NCBI RefSeq assembly: GCF_006539505.1
Contig: NZ_BJND01000040.1
Span: forward strand, 38,308 to 102,307
Direction: 5' to 3'
Source: Streptomyces spinoverrucosus
Lineage (GTDB): Bacteria > Actinomycetota > Actinomycetes > Streptomycetales > Streptomycetaceae
Length of the DNA stretch: 64,000 nucleotides
Shown: one piece after another, positions 1 to 8,944 of the stretch
Layout of the letters: each line of letters begins with the position of its first letter
How positions within the stretch are numbered: position 1 is the stretch's first letter
Program-made: the position numbers and the translations under genes
The notes under the pieces: generated by a model
Seen by the model: the letters and a program-made list of their open reading frames with translations, nothing else
Databases searched by the model: none
What the model was told of the DNA's origin: nothing

Positions 1-777
1 GACAAGTCGGTGTCCCCACGCACGATCGCCGCCCTCGCGGCCGCCGAGGAGGCGGGCATTGAGGTCTTCTTCGTCACCGGCCGCCCGGCTCGCTGGATGG
101 ACGTCGTCAGCGACCACGTCCACGGTCACGGCCTCGCGATCTGCGGCAACGGCGCCGCCGTGGTCGACCTGCACGGCGGCCCCGGCACCCACCGGTTCGT
201 GAAGGTGCGGGAGCTGGCACGGGAGAACGCGCTCGACGCCGTACGACTGCTGCGGGATGCGGCGCCCGGCACGGTGTACGCGGTGGAGCAGACGTACGGC
301 TTCTACCAGGAGCCGGACTATCCGAAGCTGCACATGGAGGTCCCGGACGCCCTGGCGCCGGCCGAGCAGCTGCTGGCGCCGGACGCGCCCGGGGCGGGCG
401 AGCCCGTGCTCAAGATCCTCGCCTATCACCCCGAGATCGACCCGGACGCCTTCCTCACGCTGGCCCGGCTCGCCATCGGCGAGCGCGCCAACGTCACCCG
501 GTCCAGCCCCAGCGCCCTGCTGGAGATCAGCGGTCCCGGCGTCTCCAAGGCCAGCACGCTCGCCCTGTGCTGCGCCGAGCGCGGTATCTCCCACGAGGAG
601 GTCGTCGCCTTCGGTGACATGCCCAACGACGTCGAGATGCTCACCTGGGCGGGCCAGTCGTACGCCATGGGCAACGCCCACCCGGACGTGATCGCCGCGG
701 CGTCGGGCCGGACGGTCGCCAACAACGACGACGGGGTGGCGGTCGTGATCGAGCGGATGCTGGCGGAGCGGGTCTGA
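1..777 (+). CDS. Cof-type HAD-superfamily phosphatase (5' end cut off by window)
   Basis: The frame is open from base 1, so the gene starts upstream of the window. The N-terminal HAD nucleophile motif (DxDGT) is therefore not visible. What remains shows the Cof subfamily: a conserved Lys in the 'VSKASTL' stretch (motif III) and motif IV 'GDMPNDVEML' near the C-terminus, which ligands Mg2+. The C2-type cap lies between them. Members are cytoplasmic phosphatases of sugar phosphates or flavin/PLP-type cofactors; the substrate cannot be read from sequence. A GTG at base 10 could be mistaken for a start, but it would remove the catalytic Asp. The stop codon lies inside the stem of the following terminator. 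Confidence 0.85.
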   Translation, partial: DKSVSPRTIAALAAAEEAGIEVFFVTGRPARWMDVVSDHVHGHGLAICGNGAAVVDLHGGPGTHRFVKVRELARENALDAVRLLRDAAPGTVYAVEQTYGFYQEPDYPKLHMEVPDALAPAEQLLAPDAPGAGEPVLKILAYHPEIDPDAFLTLARLAIGERANVTRSSPSALLEISGPGVSKASTLALCCAERGISHEEVVAFGDMPNDVEMLTWAGQSYAMGNAHPDVIAAASGRTVANNDDGVAVVIERMLAERV

Positions 778-809
778 TCGTCCGCGAGGGCGGTCAGACC
801 CGCTCCGCC
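762..809. terminator. Bidirectional terminator between convergent genes
   Basis: A perfect 16-bp inverted repeat (arms 762-777 and 794-809, 16-nt loop) separates the HAD phosphatase from the convergent M23 peptidase gene. The left arm includes the phosphatase stop codon TGA. There is no U-tract, as is usual for Streptomyces terminators. It can serve both strands. Confidence 0.75.
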
Positions 810-836
810 GTCGTATCGGACGTTGGCTCATCGGCG

Positions 837-1895
837 TCAGAGGTGGACCCCTCGTGCCGCCAGCCACGGCACCGGATCCACCCCCGACCCCAGTTCCGGA
901 GTGACCCGTACCTCGAAATGCAGGTGAGGGCCGGTCGAGTTGCCGGTCGTACCGGACTGACCGATCCACTGACCCGGCGCCACGCGGGCCCCCTGGTCGA
1001 CGGCGACCGAGGCGAGGTGGGCGTACTGCGTGTAGTAGCCGCCGGGGTGCGCGATCACGATCTGGATGCCGAAGGCGCCGCCGCAGGACACCTTCACGAC
1101 CCGGCCACCGCCGACGGACCGCACCGGCGTGCCGATCGGCACCGCGAAGTCCTGCCCGGTGTGCCGGTTCGCCCACCTCGCACCGCCGCTGCCGAACCGC
1201 GCTGACAGCTGGTACGTCTTCACCGGCGCCACCCACCCGCGTTTGCGGGACACGTCCCGCTGGTGGAGGCGGACGGCACCCCGGCAGGTGCCCGACGCGG
1301 CGGAGGAGTCGGCCTCCGCCTGCAACCGCCGGCGGGCCTCCTCCAGTTTGCGCTCGATGTCCCGCTTCAGCGCCGCGAGCTCGGCGTTCCGCCGCTCCAG
1401 CGCCTTCCACTCCGCCGCGGCCTTGCCCTCGTCCGCCGCGAGCTTGGCCTGCGCACGACGGCTCCTGCTGATCGCGTTGTTGACAGCGAGGTCCGCCTTC
1501 GACACGGCGTGCTGTCGGCGGAGCAGTTCCTCAGGATTGTCGGCGAGGAGCATGCGTGCGGTGAGGGGGACGTCCCCGCCGCTGCGGTACTGGGCGCGCG
1601 CGATCCGGCCCAGGTCCTCGTGCAGGGCGGCGAGCTGCCGCCGTTCGCGGTCGAGGTGTGCGTCCAGCCGCTGAGCCCGCGCTCGATGCGCCTGGACCTG
1701 CCGCCGTCCCTGTTCGTACTGCCGCGTCGTCGCCGCCGCGTCCTCGTACAGCCGCGCCACCTCGGCGCTGACACCGGGATCGGCGCCGCCCCGGGCCGGG
1801 CTCCTCCCGGGCGTCTCGGTGGGCCGGGCCGCGAGCACGGCGAGCGCGCACAGCAGCGCCGGAACGAGCCAGCGGGGGCGGCGGGATGAGCGCAT
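837..1895 (-). CDS. Secreted M23-family (LytM) metallopeptidase with coiled-coil
   Basis: 352 aa. An Arg-rich n-region followed by a hydrophobic segment (about residues 5-23) is a signal peptide. A long Glu/Arg/Ala-rich coiled coil follows (about 45-190), then a C-terminal LytM/M23 domain. Zn ligands are visible in 'HTGQDFAVPIGTPV' and the HxH motif 'GPHLHFEVRV'. Coiled-coil plus M23 proteins of this type are cell-wall endopeptidases or EnvC-like activators of wall hydrolases, acting outside the membrane. I chose the ATG at 1895 because it sits directly before the signal peptide and has AGGA about 8 nt upstream. An in-frame ATG at 1964 would put 23 charged residues in front. Catalytic activity rather than a degenerate role is likely because the zinc ligands are present. 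Confidence 0.85.
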   Translation of the reverse strand: MRSSRRPRWLVPALLCALAVLAARPTETPGRSPARGGADPGVSAEVARLYEDAAATTRQYEQGRRQVQAHRARAQRLDAHLDRERRQLAALHEDLGRIARAQYRSGGDVPLTARMLLADNPEELLRRQHAVSKADLAVNNAISRSRRAQAKLAADEGKAAAEWKALERRNAELAALKRDIERKLEEARRRLQAEADSSAASGTCRGAVRLHQRDVSRKRGWVAPVKTYQLSARFGSGGARWANRHTGQDFAVPIGTPVRSVGGGRVVKVSCGGAFGIQIVIAHPGGYYTQYAHLASVAVDQGARVAPGQWIGQSGTTGNSTGPHLHFEVRVTPELGSGVDPVPWLAARGVHL

Positions 1896-2052
1896 GTCAG
1901 CGATCCTGGCCCGCACGGCCTCTGTGGTCCTGTCGAAGTCGTACGCCTGGGGGACGTCGCGCACGGATGGAGCAGAGCGCTACGGCCGAACAGGGGGCGG
2001 TGCCCGGTGGTCTGACGGGGCGTTGGTCAGTACGGCGCCTGCCGCACCATCC

Positions 2053-5000
2053 TCAGGCCGCTGCGGACATCAGCAGCTCCGCCTCGGCCTCCCGTTCCGC
2101 CATGGCCCGCAACGGGCCCTCCACCACGGCCAGCTCCGCGTACGGTCCGCGCTGCACCACCCGTCCCTCGTCCAGCACGATCACCTCGTCGACGGCCTCC
2201 AGCCCGGCCAGCCGGTGCGTGATGAGCAGGGTCGTACGGCCCTCGGTGGCGGCCAGCAGGTCCGCGGTGAGCGCGTCGGCCGTCGGCAGGTCGAGGTGCT
2301 CGGCGGGCTCGTCGAGGACGAGGACGGGGAAGTCGGCCAGCAGCGCACGGGCCAGTGCCAGCCGCTGTCGCTGCCCGCCGGACAGCCGCGCCCCGTGCTC
2401 GCCGACCAGCGTGTCGAGCCCCTCGGGCAGGCCGTCGGCCCAGTCGAGCAGCCTGGCGCGCTGCAACGCGGCGCGCAGTTCGTCCTCGGTGGCGTCCTTC
2501 CTGGCGAGCAGCAGGTTCTCGCGCACCGAACTGTCGAAGAGGTGCGCGTCCTGCGCACACAACCCGACCAGCCGCCGTACGTCGTCACCCTCCAGGGCGT
2601 ACGCGTCCACACCGGCGAGCGTGTACGAGCCGGCGTCCGCGTCCAGGAAGCGCAGCAGCACCTGCGCGAGCGTCGTCTTGCCGGACCCGGACGGGCCGAC
2701 CACGGCGATCCGGCGCCCCTTGTCGAGCGTCAGGTCGAGCCCGGCGAGCGCGTCCCGGTCCTGTCCGGCGTGCCGGGCCGTCAGTCCCTTGACGACGATC
2801 GGGAACGGCGACGCGGGCGCCTGCCGCGGCCGCTCGGGTTCGCGTACGGGCTCGGGGGCGTCCAGCACCTCGTACACCCGCTCGGCGCTCTTGCGCACCC
2901 GCTGCCGGAACTGCACGGCGAGCGGCATCCCGAGCACGGCTTCGAAGGCGGCCAGCGGGGTGAGCACGACGACGGCCATCGCCACGCCGTTCAGCCGTCC
3001 GGCGGCGACCGCCTGGGCGCCCACGAGCGCGGCGGCCGTGACAGTCAGCCCGGAGATCAGCGCGGTGAGCCCGTCACCGATCGCGGTGGCGGTGGCGGCG
3101 CGCGAGGCGATCCGGGTGAGCGCGGTGTCGGCCTGCCGGGTCTCGGCGGTACGTGCGGGCAGGGCGCCGGCGACGGTGAGTTCCGCGGTGCCGGTGAGCA
3201 GGTCGGCCACGCGCGTCGCGAGTACCCCTCGGGCGGGGGCGAGCCTGCGTTCCGCGCGCCGCGCCACGGCGGCGGTGACCAGCGGGACGCCGGCGCCGGC
3301 CGCGAGCAGTCCGACGGCGAGCACCGTGCCAGCCTCGGGCAGCAGCCAGCCGGTGAAGCCGACGGCGGCCGTGGAGACGGCGACCGCGGCACCGGCGGGC
3401 AGCAGCCACCTGAGCCAGTAGTCCTGCAGGGCGTCCACATCGGCGACGAGCCGCGACAGCAGGTCGCCCCGGCGGGCCTGGCGGAGCCCGGCCGGCGCCA
3501 GCCGTTCCAGTCGGCGGTAGACGGCCACCCGGGTGTCGGCCAGCATCCGCAGCACCGCGTCGTGCGACACGAGCCGCTCGGCGTACCGGAACACGGCCCG
3601 CCCGATCCCGAAGGCGCGCGTCGCCGTTACGGCCACCATCAGATACAGCACGGGCGGCTGCTGCGAGGCCCGCGAGATGAGCCAGCCGGAGGTGGCCATG
3701 AGCCCGACGGCACTGCCGAGGGCGAGACTGCCGAGCAGCAGAGCCAGACCCAGCCGCCCGCGCCGGGCACCGGACAGGGCACGGACACGGGCCAGGACAC
3801 CGGCATCGTCGCGTGTCGCGGGGGCGGCCTCGTGCGTGTCCCGAAGGGGCTCGGAGTCCGGGGCCGTCTCGATCGTCCCGCGAAGGGTCTCGGGGTGGTC
3901 CAGGCCCGTTTCGATCCTCCCGCGAAGGGCCTCGGGGTGGTCCAGGCCCGTTTCGATCGGCCGAGTGGCCTCCAGCGACAGCCCGGTGGCCACGCGAGCG
4001 GGGGAGACGGCCTCGTCGAGCCCCGCCGCCTGTTCCGCCCCGTCGAGCCGCGCCCCCCATTCCGCCCCGTCCAGCCGCACCACCCGGTCCGCCACGCCCA
4101 GCAGCGCCGGCCGGTGCACGACCAGCAGCACGGTCCGCCCGGCCGCCAACCGCCGTACCGCCGCGACGACTTCCGCCTCGGTCTCCCCGTCGAGCGCGGC
4201 CGTCGGCTCGTCGAGCAACAGCACGGGCCGGTCCGCGAGGAAGGCCCGGGCCAGCGCGAGGCGCTGCCGCTGCCCTGCGGACAGTCCGGCACCGTCCTCG
4301 CCGAGCACGGTGTCGACGCCCTGCGGGAGGGCGTCCACGAACGCGAGCGCTCCCGCGTCCGCCAACGCCCGGCGTACAGCGGCGTCGTCCGCGTCGGGGC
4401 GGGCCAGCCGTACGTTCTCGGCGATCGTCCCGGCGTACAGGTGCGGCCGCTGCGGCACCCAGGCGATCCGGGCCCGCCACTGCTCCAGATCGACCTCGGC
4501 GAGATCCACTCCCCCGATCCGCACGCGGCCCTCGGTCGGTCGCACAAACCCCAGCAGCGCGTTCAGCAGCGTCGACTTGCCCACACCGCTCGGCCCGACG
4601 AGCGCGACCGTCTCCCCGGGCTCGACGTCGAAGGTCACGTCGGACACGGCGTCCATGGCCCGCCCGGGGTACCGGACGGTGACGCCCTCGAAGGACAGCG
4701 CACCCGCCGGTGGGGTTCGGGTCCCCGACTCCGGCACCGGCGTCTGAAGGACCGAGAAGATCTCCTCGGCCGCGGCGAGCCCCTCGGCCGCCGCGTGGTA
4801 CTGCGCACCCACCTGCCGCAGCGGCAGATACGCCTCGGGCGCGAGGATCAGGATGACCAGGCCGACGTACAGGTCCATCTCGCCGTGCACGAGCCGCATG
4901 CCGATGGTCACGGCGACCAGCGCGACCGAGATCGTGGCCAGCAGCTCCAGCGCGAACGACGACAAGAACACGATCCGCAGCGTGCGCATCGTCGCCTGCC

Positions 5001-5700
5001 GGTATTCGCCGGTGATCCGCTTGATCGACTCGGCCTGCGCCTTGGCCCGTCCGAACACCTTCAGGGTCGGCAGCCCCGCGACCACGTCCAGGAAGTGCCC
5101 GGACAGCCGGGACAGGAGCCGCCACTGACGGTCCATCCGGGACTGGGTGGCCCAGCCGATCAGCACCATGAAGATCGGGATGAGCGGCAGGGTGCCGACG
5201 ATGATGGCGGCGGAGACCCAGTCCTCGGTGACGATCCGCGCCAGCACGGCCACCGGTACGACCACCGCGAGCCCCAGTTGCGGGAGATGGCGCGAGAAGT
5301 AGTCGTCGAGGGCGTCGATTCCGCGCGTGGCGAGGGCGACCAGCGACCCGGTGCGTTGCCCGCTCAGCCACCCGGGGCCCAGCTGCGCGGAACGCTCCAA
5401 CAGCCGTCCCCGAAGCTCCGACTTCACCGCCGCGCTGGCCCGGTGCGCGGCGAGTTCGGTGAGCCAGGAGACCAGCGCACGGCCGCAGGCGACGGCCACC
5501 AACAGCATTAGGGGAGTGCGGAGTTCGGCGACGGACAGCCCGTGCTGGAACGCGCCGACGACCGTCTCGGCGATGAGCATGGCCTGGGCAATGACCAGTC
5601 CGGCGCCGATGGCGCCCAAGCCGACAACCGCCACCAGGAAGAGGCGGGTGGCGCGGGCGTAGCGCAGGAGACGCGGATCGATGGGTTTCACGTGAAACAT
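2053..5700 (-). CDS. cydCD: CydCD fusion: thiol ABC exporter for cytochrome bd assembly
   Basis: 1215 aa, two complete ABC exporter halves in one chain: membrane domain 1, NBD1 (Walker A 'GPSGVGKST', signature 'LSAGQRQR'), linker, membrane domain 2, NBD2 (Walker A 'GPSGSGKTT', signature 'LSGGQRQR'). CydC and CydD are separate proteins in E. coli and fused in many actinobacteria. The transporter exports glutathione/cysteine-type thiols (or a low-molecular-weight thiol here) and is required to assemble cytochrome bd. It follows cydB by 51 bp, so it is the last gene of cydA-cydB-cydCD. The ATG lies inside a parS-bearing palindromic region: a parS site starts at codon 1, giving the N-terminus MFHVKP. 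The linker holds a 14-residue repeat (see 3871-3954). Confidence 0.95.
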   Translation of the reverse strand: MFHVKPIDPRLLRYARATRLFLVAVVGLGAIGAGLVIAQAMLIAETVVGAFQHGLSVAELRTPLMLLVAVACGRALVSWLTELAAHRASAAVKSELRGRLLERSAQLGPGWLSGQRTGSLVALATRGIDALDDYFSRHLPQLGLAVVVPVAVLARIVTEDWVSAAIIVGTLPLIPIFMVLIGWATQSRMDRQWRLLSRLSGHFLDVVAGLPTLKVFGRAKAQAESIKRITGEYRQATMRTLRIVFLSSFALELLATISVALVAVTIGMRLVHGEMDLYVGLVILILAPEAYLPLRQVGAQYHAAAEGLAAAEEIFSVLQTPVPESGTRTPPAGALSFEGVTVRYPGRAMDAVSDVTFDVEPGETVALVGPSGVGKSTLLNALLGFVRPTEGRVRIGGVDLAEVDLEQWRARIAWVPQRPHLYAGTIAENVRLARPDADDAAVRRALADAGALAFVDALPQGVDTVLGEDGAGLSAGQRQRLALARAFLADRPVLLLDEPTAALDGETEAEVVAAVRRLAAGRTVLLVVHRPALLGVADRVVRLDGAEWGARLDGAEQAAGLDEAVSPARVATGLSLEATRPIETGLDHPEALRGRIETGLDHPETLRGTIETAPDSEPLRDTHEAAPATRDDAGVLARVRALSGARRGRLGLALLLGSLALGSAVGLMATSGWLISRASQQPPVLYLMVAVTATRAFGIGRAVFRYAERLVSHDAVLRMLADTRVAVYRRLERLAPAGLRQARRGDLLSRLVADVDALQDYWLRWLLPAGAAVAVSTAAVGFTGWLLPEAGTVLAVGLLAAGAGVPLVTAAVARRAERRLAPARGVLATRVADLLTGTAELTVAGALPARTAETRQADTALTRIASRAATATAIGDGLTALISGLTVTAAALVGAQAVAAGRLNGVAMAVVVLTPLAAFEAVLGMPLAVQFRQRVRKSAERVYEVLDAPEPVREPERPRQAPASPFPIVVKGLTARHAGQDRDALAGLDLTLDKGRRIAVVGPSGSGKTTLAQVLLRFLDADAGSYTLAGVDAYALEGDDVRRLVGLCAQDAHLFDSSVRENLLLARKDATEDELRAALQRARLLDWADGLPEGLDTLVGEHGARLSGGQRQRLALARALLADFPVLVLDEPAEHLDLPTADALTADLLAATEGRTTLLITHRLAGLEAVDEVIVLDEGRVVQRGPYAELAVVEGPLRAMAEREAEAELLMSAAA
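3871..3954. repeat. 42-bp tandem repeat inside cydCD linker
   Basis: Two adjacent 42-bp units (3871-3912 and 3913-3954) differ at two positions. They encode a 14-residue repeat (IETGLDHPEALRGR-like) in the linker between the two ABC halves. A third, decayed unit (IETAPDSEPLRDT) follows in the protein. The repeat keeps the frame. Confidence 0.85.
5685..5698. other. parS: parS (ParB-binding site)
   Basis: Perfect GTTTCACGTGAAAC. It overlaps the first codons of cydCD (minus strand), so the centromere site forms the translation initiation region of an assembly factor. Confidence 0.9.
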
Positions 5701-5722
5701 GCCCTTCAGTCCCGTGGGGTGT

Positions 5723-5736
5723 GTTTCACGTGAAAC
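5723..5736. other. parS: parS inside a 28-bp perfect palindrome
   Basis: Perfect GTTTCACGTGAAAC in the 51-bp cydB-cydCD gap. The symmetry extends to 28 bp (5716-5743), so the transcript could fold into a hairpin just upstream of the cydCD start. It is 24 bp from the neighbouring parS. Confidence 0.9.
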
Positions 5737-5751
5737 ACACCCCGGCCGGAC

Positions 5752-6756
5752 TCAATGTGCGGCTTCGGCGATGTGCTGCGTACCGATCCGCTTACGGAAC
5801 ACCCAGTACGTCCAGGACTGGTAGAGCAAGACGATCGGTGTGGCGATCGCCGCGCACCAGGTCATGATCTTCAGGGTGTATGGGCTCGACGAGGCGTTGG
5901 TGACCGTCAGGCTCCAGGCGTCGTCGAGCGAGGACGGCATGACGTTCGGGAACAGCGACAGGAAGAGCATCGCGACGGCGGCGACGATGGTGACGCCGGA
6001 GAGCGCGAACGACCAGCCCTCGCGCCCCGCCTGGTTCGCCATCAGCGCGACGACCAGCGCGGCCACCGCCACCACCATGGCGACCAGGCTCTTGCCGTTC
6101 CCGCTCTCGACCTGCGTCCAGAGCAGGAAGACCACCGCCAGCGCGGCCGTGACAAGACCGACCTGGAAGGCCAGCTTGCGGGCCCGCTCCCGGATGTCCC
6201 CGACCGTCTTGAGTGCCGTGAACACCGCGCCGTGGAAGGTGAACAGCGTCAGCGTCACCAGACCACCGAGCAGCGCGTACGGGTTGAACAGATCCCAGAG
6301 GGTGCCGACGTACTCGAAGTTACGGTCGATCTTCACGCCCCCGACGATGTTGCCGAAGGCCACACCCCACATGAACGCCGGGATCAGTGAGCACCAGAAG
6401 ATCGCGTGCTCCCAGTTGCGCTGCCAGTTCTCCTCGGGCCGCTTGACCCGGTACTCGAAGGCGACGCCCCGGACGATCAGGCAGACCAGGATGAGCAGCA
6501 GCGGCAGGTAGAAGCCCGAGAAGAGGGTCGCGTACCACTCGGGGAAGGCGGCGAACGTGGCGCCACCGGCCGACAGCAGCCACACCTCGTTGCCGTCCCA
6601 CACCGGGCCGATCGTGTTGATCAGCACTCGCTTCTCGGGCCGGTTGCGGGCCAGCAGCTTGGTGAGGACACCGACCCCGAAGTCGAAGCCCTCCAGGAAG
6701 AAGTAGCCGGTCCACAGGACGGCGATCAGGACGAACCAGACGTCGTGCAGTTCCAT
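5752..6756 (-). CDS. cydB: Cytochrome bd ubiquinol/menaquinol oxidase subunit II
   Basis: 334 aa integral membrane protein of the CydB family, starting 'MELHDVWFVLIAVLWTGYFF' with the family motif 'LEGFDFGVGVL'. About eight to nine hydrophobic segments are visible. CydB pairs with CydA in the cytoplasmic membrane and carries no quinol site of its own. The oxidase reduces O2 to water at low oxygen using menaquinol. It begins 20 bp after the cydA stop, so the two are co-transcribed. Length is typical for the short actinobacterial CydB. Confidence 0.96.
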   Translation of the reverse strand: MELHDVWFVLIAVLWTGYFFLEGFDFGVGVLTKLLARNRPEKRVLINTIGPVWDGNEVWLLSAGGATFAAFPEWYATLFSGFYLPLLLILVCLIVRGVAFEYRVKRPEENWQRNWEHAIFWCSLIPAFMWGVAFGNIVGGVKIDRNFEYVGTLWDLFNPYALLGGLVTLTLFTFHGAVFTALKTVGDIRERARKLAFQVGLVTAALAVVFLLWTQVESGNGKSLVAMVVAVAALVVALMANQAGREGWSFALSGVTIVAAVAMLFLSLFPNVMPSSLDDAWSLTVTNASSSPYTLKIMTWCAAIATPIVLLYQSWTYWVFRKRIGTQHIAEAAH

Positions 6757-6776
6757 GACTGTGCAGCTCCCTCGGC

Positions 6777-8282
6777 CTAGTACGAGAAGGCCATCGGCTT
6801 GTCGGCGTCACGCGCGTCGCCGCCGATCTTCGTGGGCGGGTTCAGGTCGGCCTCGGTGAGCTCGGGCGGGCCGGCCTTGACGTACTTCACGAGCAGCTTG
6901 ACCTCGATCACGGCGAGGATGGCGTAGAGCGTCGTGAAGACGATCATCGACGTGAGGACCTCGGCCTGGGAGACGCCGGGGGAGACCGCGTCGCGGGTCT
7001 GGAACAGGCCGTAGACCACCCACGGCTGACGGCCCATCTCGGTGAAGATCCAGCCCCAGGCGTTGGCGATCAGCGGGAAGGCCATCGTCCAGAGCGCCAC
7101 CAGCCAGTACAGGCGGGTGAGCCGCGGCCGGAGCGGCTTCCTCAGCAGCACCACATGCGGTACCTCGTCCTCCCCGGTTCGGTACGCGGCCGGCAGCAGG
7201 AACTTCTTCCGGGTGAGCCACAGCCCCAGCAGGCCGATGGAGAACGACGCCATACCGAAGCCGATCATCCAGCGGAAGCCCCAGTAGGCGACGGGGACGA
7301 CGGGCTTGTAGTCACCGGGGCCGAACTTCTCCTGAAGGGCCTTGTTGGTGTCGTTGATGCCCGGCACGTACGACTCGAAGTCGCTGTGGGCCAGGAAGGA
7401 GAGCAGGCCGGGTATCTCCAGGGCCACCTTGTTGTGCCCCTTGTCGACGTCCCCGTACGCGAACACCGAGAAGGGCGCCGGCTTCTCGCCGTCCCACAGT
7501 GCCTCGGCCGCGGCCATCTTCATCGGCTGCTGCTCGTACATGACCTTGCCGAGGGTGTCTCCGCTGACCGCGGTGAGCAGGCCGCCGACCGCCACGGTGA
7601 CCAGGCCGAGTCGGAGGGACGTCCGCATCACCGGGATGTGCTTCTTGCGCATCAGGTGGAAGGCGGCGATGCCCACCATGAAGGCGCCGCCCGTCAGGAA
7701 GGCCGCGGAGAAGCTGTGGAAGACCTGGTTGAGCGTGGTGTTCTGGGTCAGCACGGCCCAGAAGTCGGTGAGCTCGGCCCGCCCCTTCTCTTCGTTGATC
7801 CGGTAGCCGACCGGGTGCTGCATCCACGAGTTCGCGGCGAGGATGAAGTACGCCGACAGCAGCGTGCCGATCGAGACCATCCATATGCAGGCCAGGTGGA
7901 TCTTCTTCGGCAGCTTGTCCCAGCCGAAGATCCACAGGCCGATGAAGGTGGACTCGAAGAAGAAGGCGATGAGGGCCTCGAAGGCCAGGGGCGCGCCGAA
8001 GACATCACCGACGAAGCGCGAGTAGTCGGACCAGTTCATGCCGAACTGGAACTCCTGCACGATGCCGGTGACGACACCCATGGCGATGTTGATCAGGAAG
8101 AGCTTGCCCCAGAACTTGGTCGCCCTGAGGTACTTCTCCTTCTCGGTGCGCACCCAGGCGGTCTGCAGGCCGGCCGTGAGGGCGGCGAGCGAGATCGTCA
8201 GGGGGACGAACAGGAAGTGATAGACGGTGGTGATGCCGAACTGCCATCGCGCCAGAGTCTCCGGCGCCAAAGCCAATTCCAC
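6777..8282 (-). CDS. cydA: Cytochrome bd oxidase subunit I
   Basis: 501 aa. It contains the CydA hallmarks: an N-terminal His in 'VYHFLFVPLT', 'VQEFQFGMNWSDYSRFVGD' near the heme sites, and a short Q-loop typical of Gram-positive CydA. About nine membrane segments are visible. The subunit binds hemes b558, b595 and d and oxidises menaquinol. The start is set at GTG 8282: AAGGAGA lies about 7 nt upstream and the protein then begins (V/M)ELALAPETLARWQFG, matching the family. Longer in-frame starts up to 8384 would run through the Rex operator and are rejected. It is first in cydA-cydB-cydCD and is very probably Rex-regulated. Confidence 0.97.
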   Translation of the reverse strand: MELALAPETLARWQFGITTVYHFLFVPLTISLAALTAGLQTAWVRTEKEKYLRATKFWGKLFLINIAMGVVTGIVQEFQFGMNWSDYSRFVGDVFGAPLAFEALIAFFFESTFIGLWIFGWDKLPKKIHLACIWMVSIGTLLSAYFILAANSWMQHPVGYRINEEKGRAELTDFWAVLTQNTTLNQVFHSFSAAFLTGGAFMVGIAAFHLMRKKHIPVMRTSLRLGLVTVAVGGLLTAVSGDTLGKVMYEQQPMKMAAAEALWDGEKPAPFSVFAYGDVDKGHNKVALEIPGLLSFLAHSDFESYVPGINDTNKALQEKFGPGDYKPVVPVAYWGFRWMIGFGMASFSIGLLGLWLTRKKFLLPAAYRTGEDEVPHVVLLRKPLRPRLTRLYWLVALWTMAFPLIANAWGWIFTEMGRQPWVVYGLFQTRDAVSPGVSQAEVLTSMIVFTTLYAILAVIEVKLLVKYVKAGPPELTEADLNPPTKIGGDARDADKPMAFSY

Positions 8283-8363
8283 GTCGTCTCTCCTTACATC
8301 GCCGTGGACACTGCGGCAGTTTGCCCCTTTTGCCCAACAGATCCCAGGGAAACCGGGGTCGCT

Positions 8364-8379
8364 TGTGAACGCGTTCACA
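8364..8379. promoter_or_regulatory. Rex operator upstream of cydA
   Basis: TGTGAACGCGTTCACA fits the Streptomyces Rex operator TGTGAACNNNTTCACA exactly. It is centred about 90 bp upstream of the cydA start. Rex senses NADH/NAD+; in S. coelicolor it represses the cyd operon until NADH rises under oxygen limitation. Confidence 0.92.
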
Positions 8380-8482
8380 TTCACAAGCCATTATGACGCA
8401 CAGATTCTCGACACCCCAAGGGGGGTCCTGTTACTTGCGTCAACCCTTGGCAGTAACTTCAACATATTGTTGAATCACCGCT

Positions 8483-8872
8483 ATGCAGACGCAGCCGACA
8501 CAGATCCGGATCTCCTGGCCCGCGGGTCACCTCACCGCGAGCCTCCACGACACCCCGACCACGCAGGCCCTCATCAAGGCGCTGCCGCTCGCCTCCACCG
8601 CACGCACCTGGGGCGAGGAGGTCTACTTCGACACGGGCGTCGCCGTTTCACGTGAAACGGACGCACGGCAGGTCGTCGAGCCCGGCACGGTGGCCTTCTG
8701 GACCGACGGCGACGCCCTCGCGCTCCCCTACGGGCCCACGCCCGTCTCCCGAGGCGACGAGTGCCGCCTCGCCGGCCCGTGCAACATCCTCGGCCGCGTC
8801 GACGGCGATCCCCGCCTCCTGGCGTCGGTCCACGACGGCGACCCGATCCGGGTGGAGGTCGTGGACGCCTGA
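8483..8872 (+). CDS. Cyclophilin-like fold protein (DUF3830/TM1367-like)
   Basis: 129 aa cytoplasmic beta-rich protein. The order 'RISWPAGHLTASLHDTPTT', 'WGEEVYFDTGV', 'VEPGTVAFWTDGDALALPYGPTP', 'NILGRVDGDP' is that of the small cyclophilin-like family typified by TM1367. Biochemical function is unknown; prolyl isomerase activity is not expected. It is transcribed divergently from cydA, about 200 bp away across the Rex site. Codons 55-59 are a parS site read as V-S-R-E-T. Start ATG 8483 is supported by the family N-terminus, though the ribosome-binding site is weak. Confidence 0.75.
   Translation: MQTQPTQIRISWPAGHLTASLHDTPTTQALIKALPLASTARTWGEEVYFDTGVAVSRETDARQVVEPGTVAFWTDGDALALPYGPTPVSRGDECRLAGPCNILGRVDGDPRLLASVHDGDPIRVEVVDA
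8645..8658. other. parS: parS inside a coding sequence
   Basis: Perfect GTTTCACGTGAAAC inside the cyclophilin-like gene, in the frame giving Val-Ser-Arg-Glu-Thr. Confidence 0.9.
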
Positions 8873-8944
8873 GCGCGGGCATGATTCCCAGGGACCGGGC
8901 GACCGCCCTTGACTGCGTCGCCGCGGTCGCCGCCTCGCCCTGCC

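Noticed and set aside
1819..5511. A plus-strand open frame of more than 1,200 codons antisense to cydCD
   Set aside because: Its product is Gly/Arg/Pro-rich without domains. It is a GC-bias shadow of cydCD, whose minus-strand product shows all ABC motifs.
8283..8384. A longer CydA start
   Set aside because: The extra region contains the Rex operator and lacks similarity to CydA; GTG 8282 has AAGGAGA upstream.
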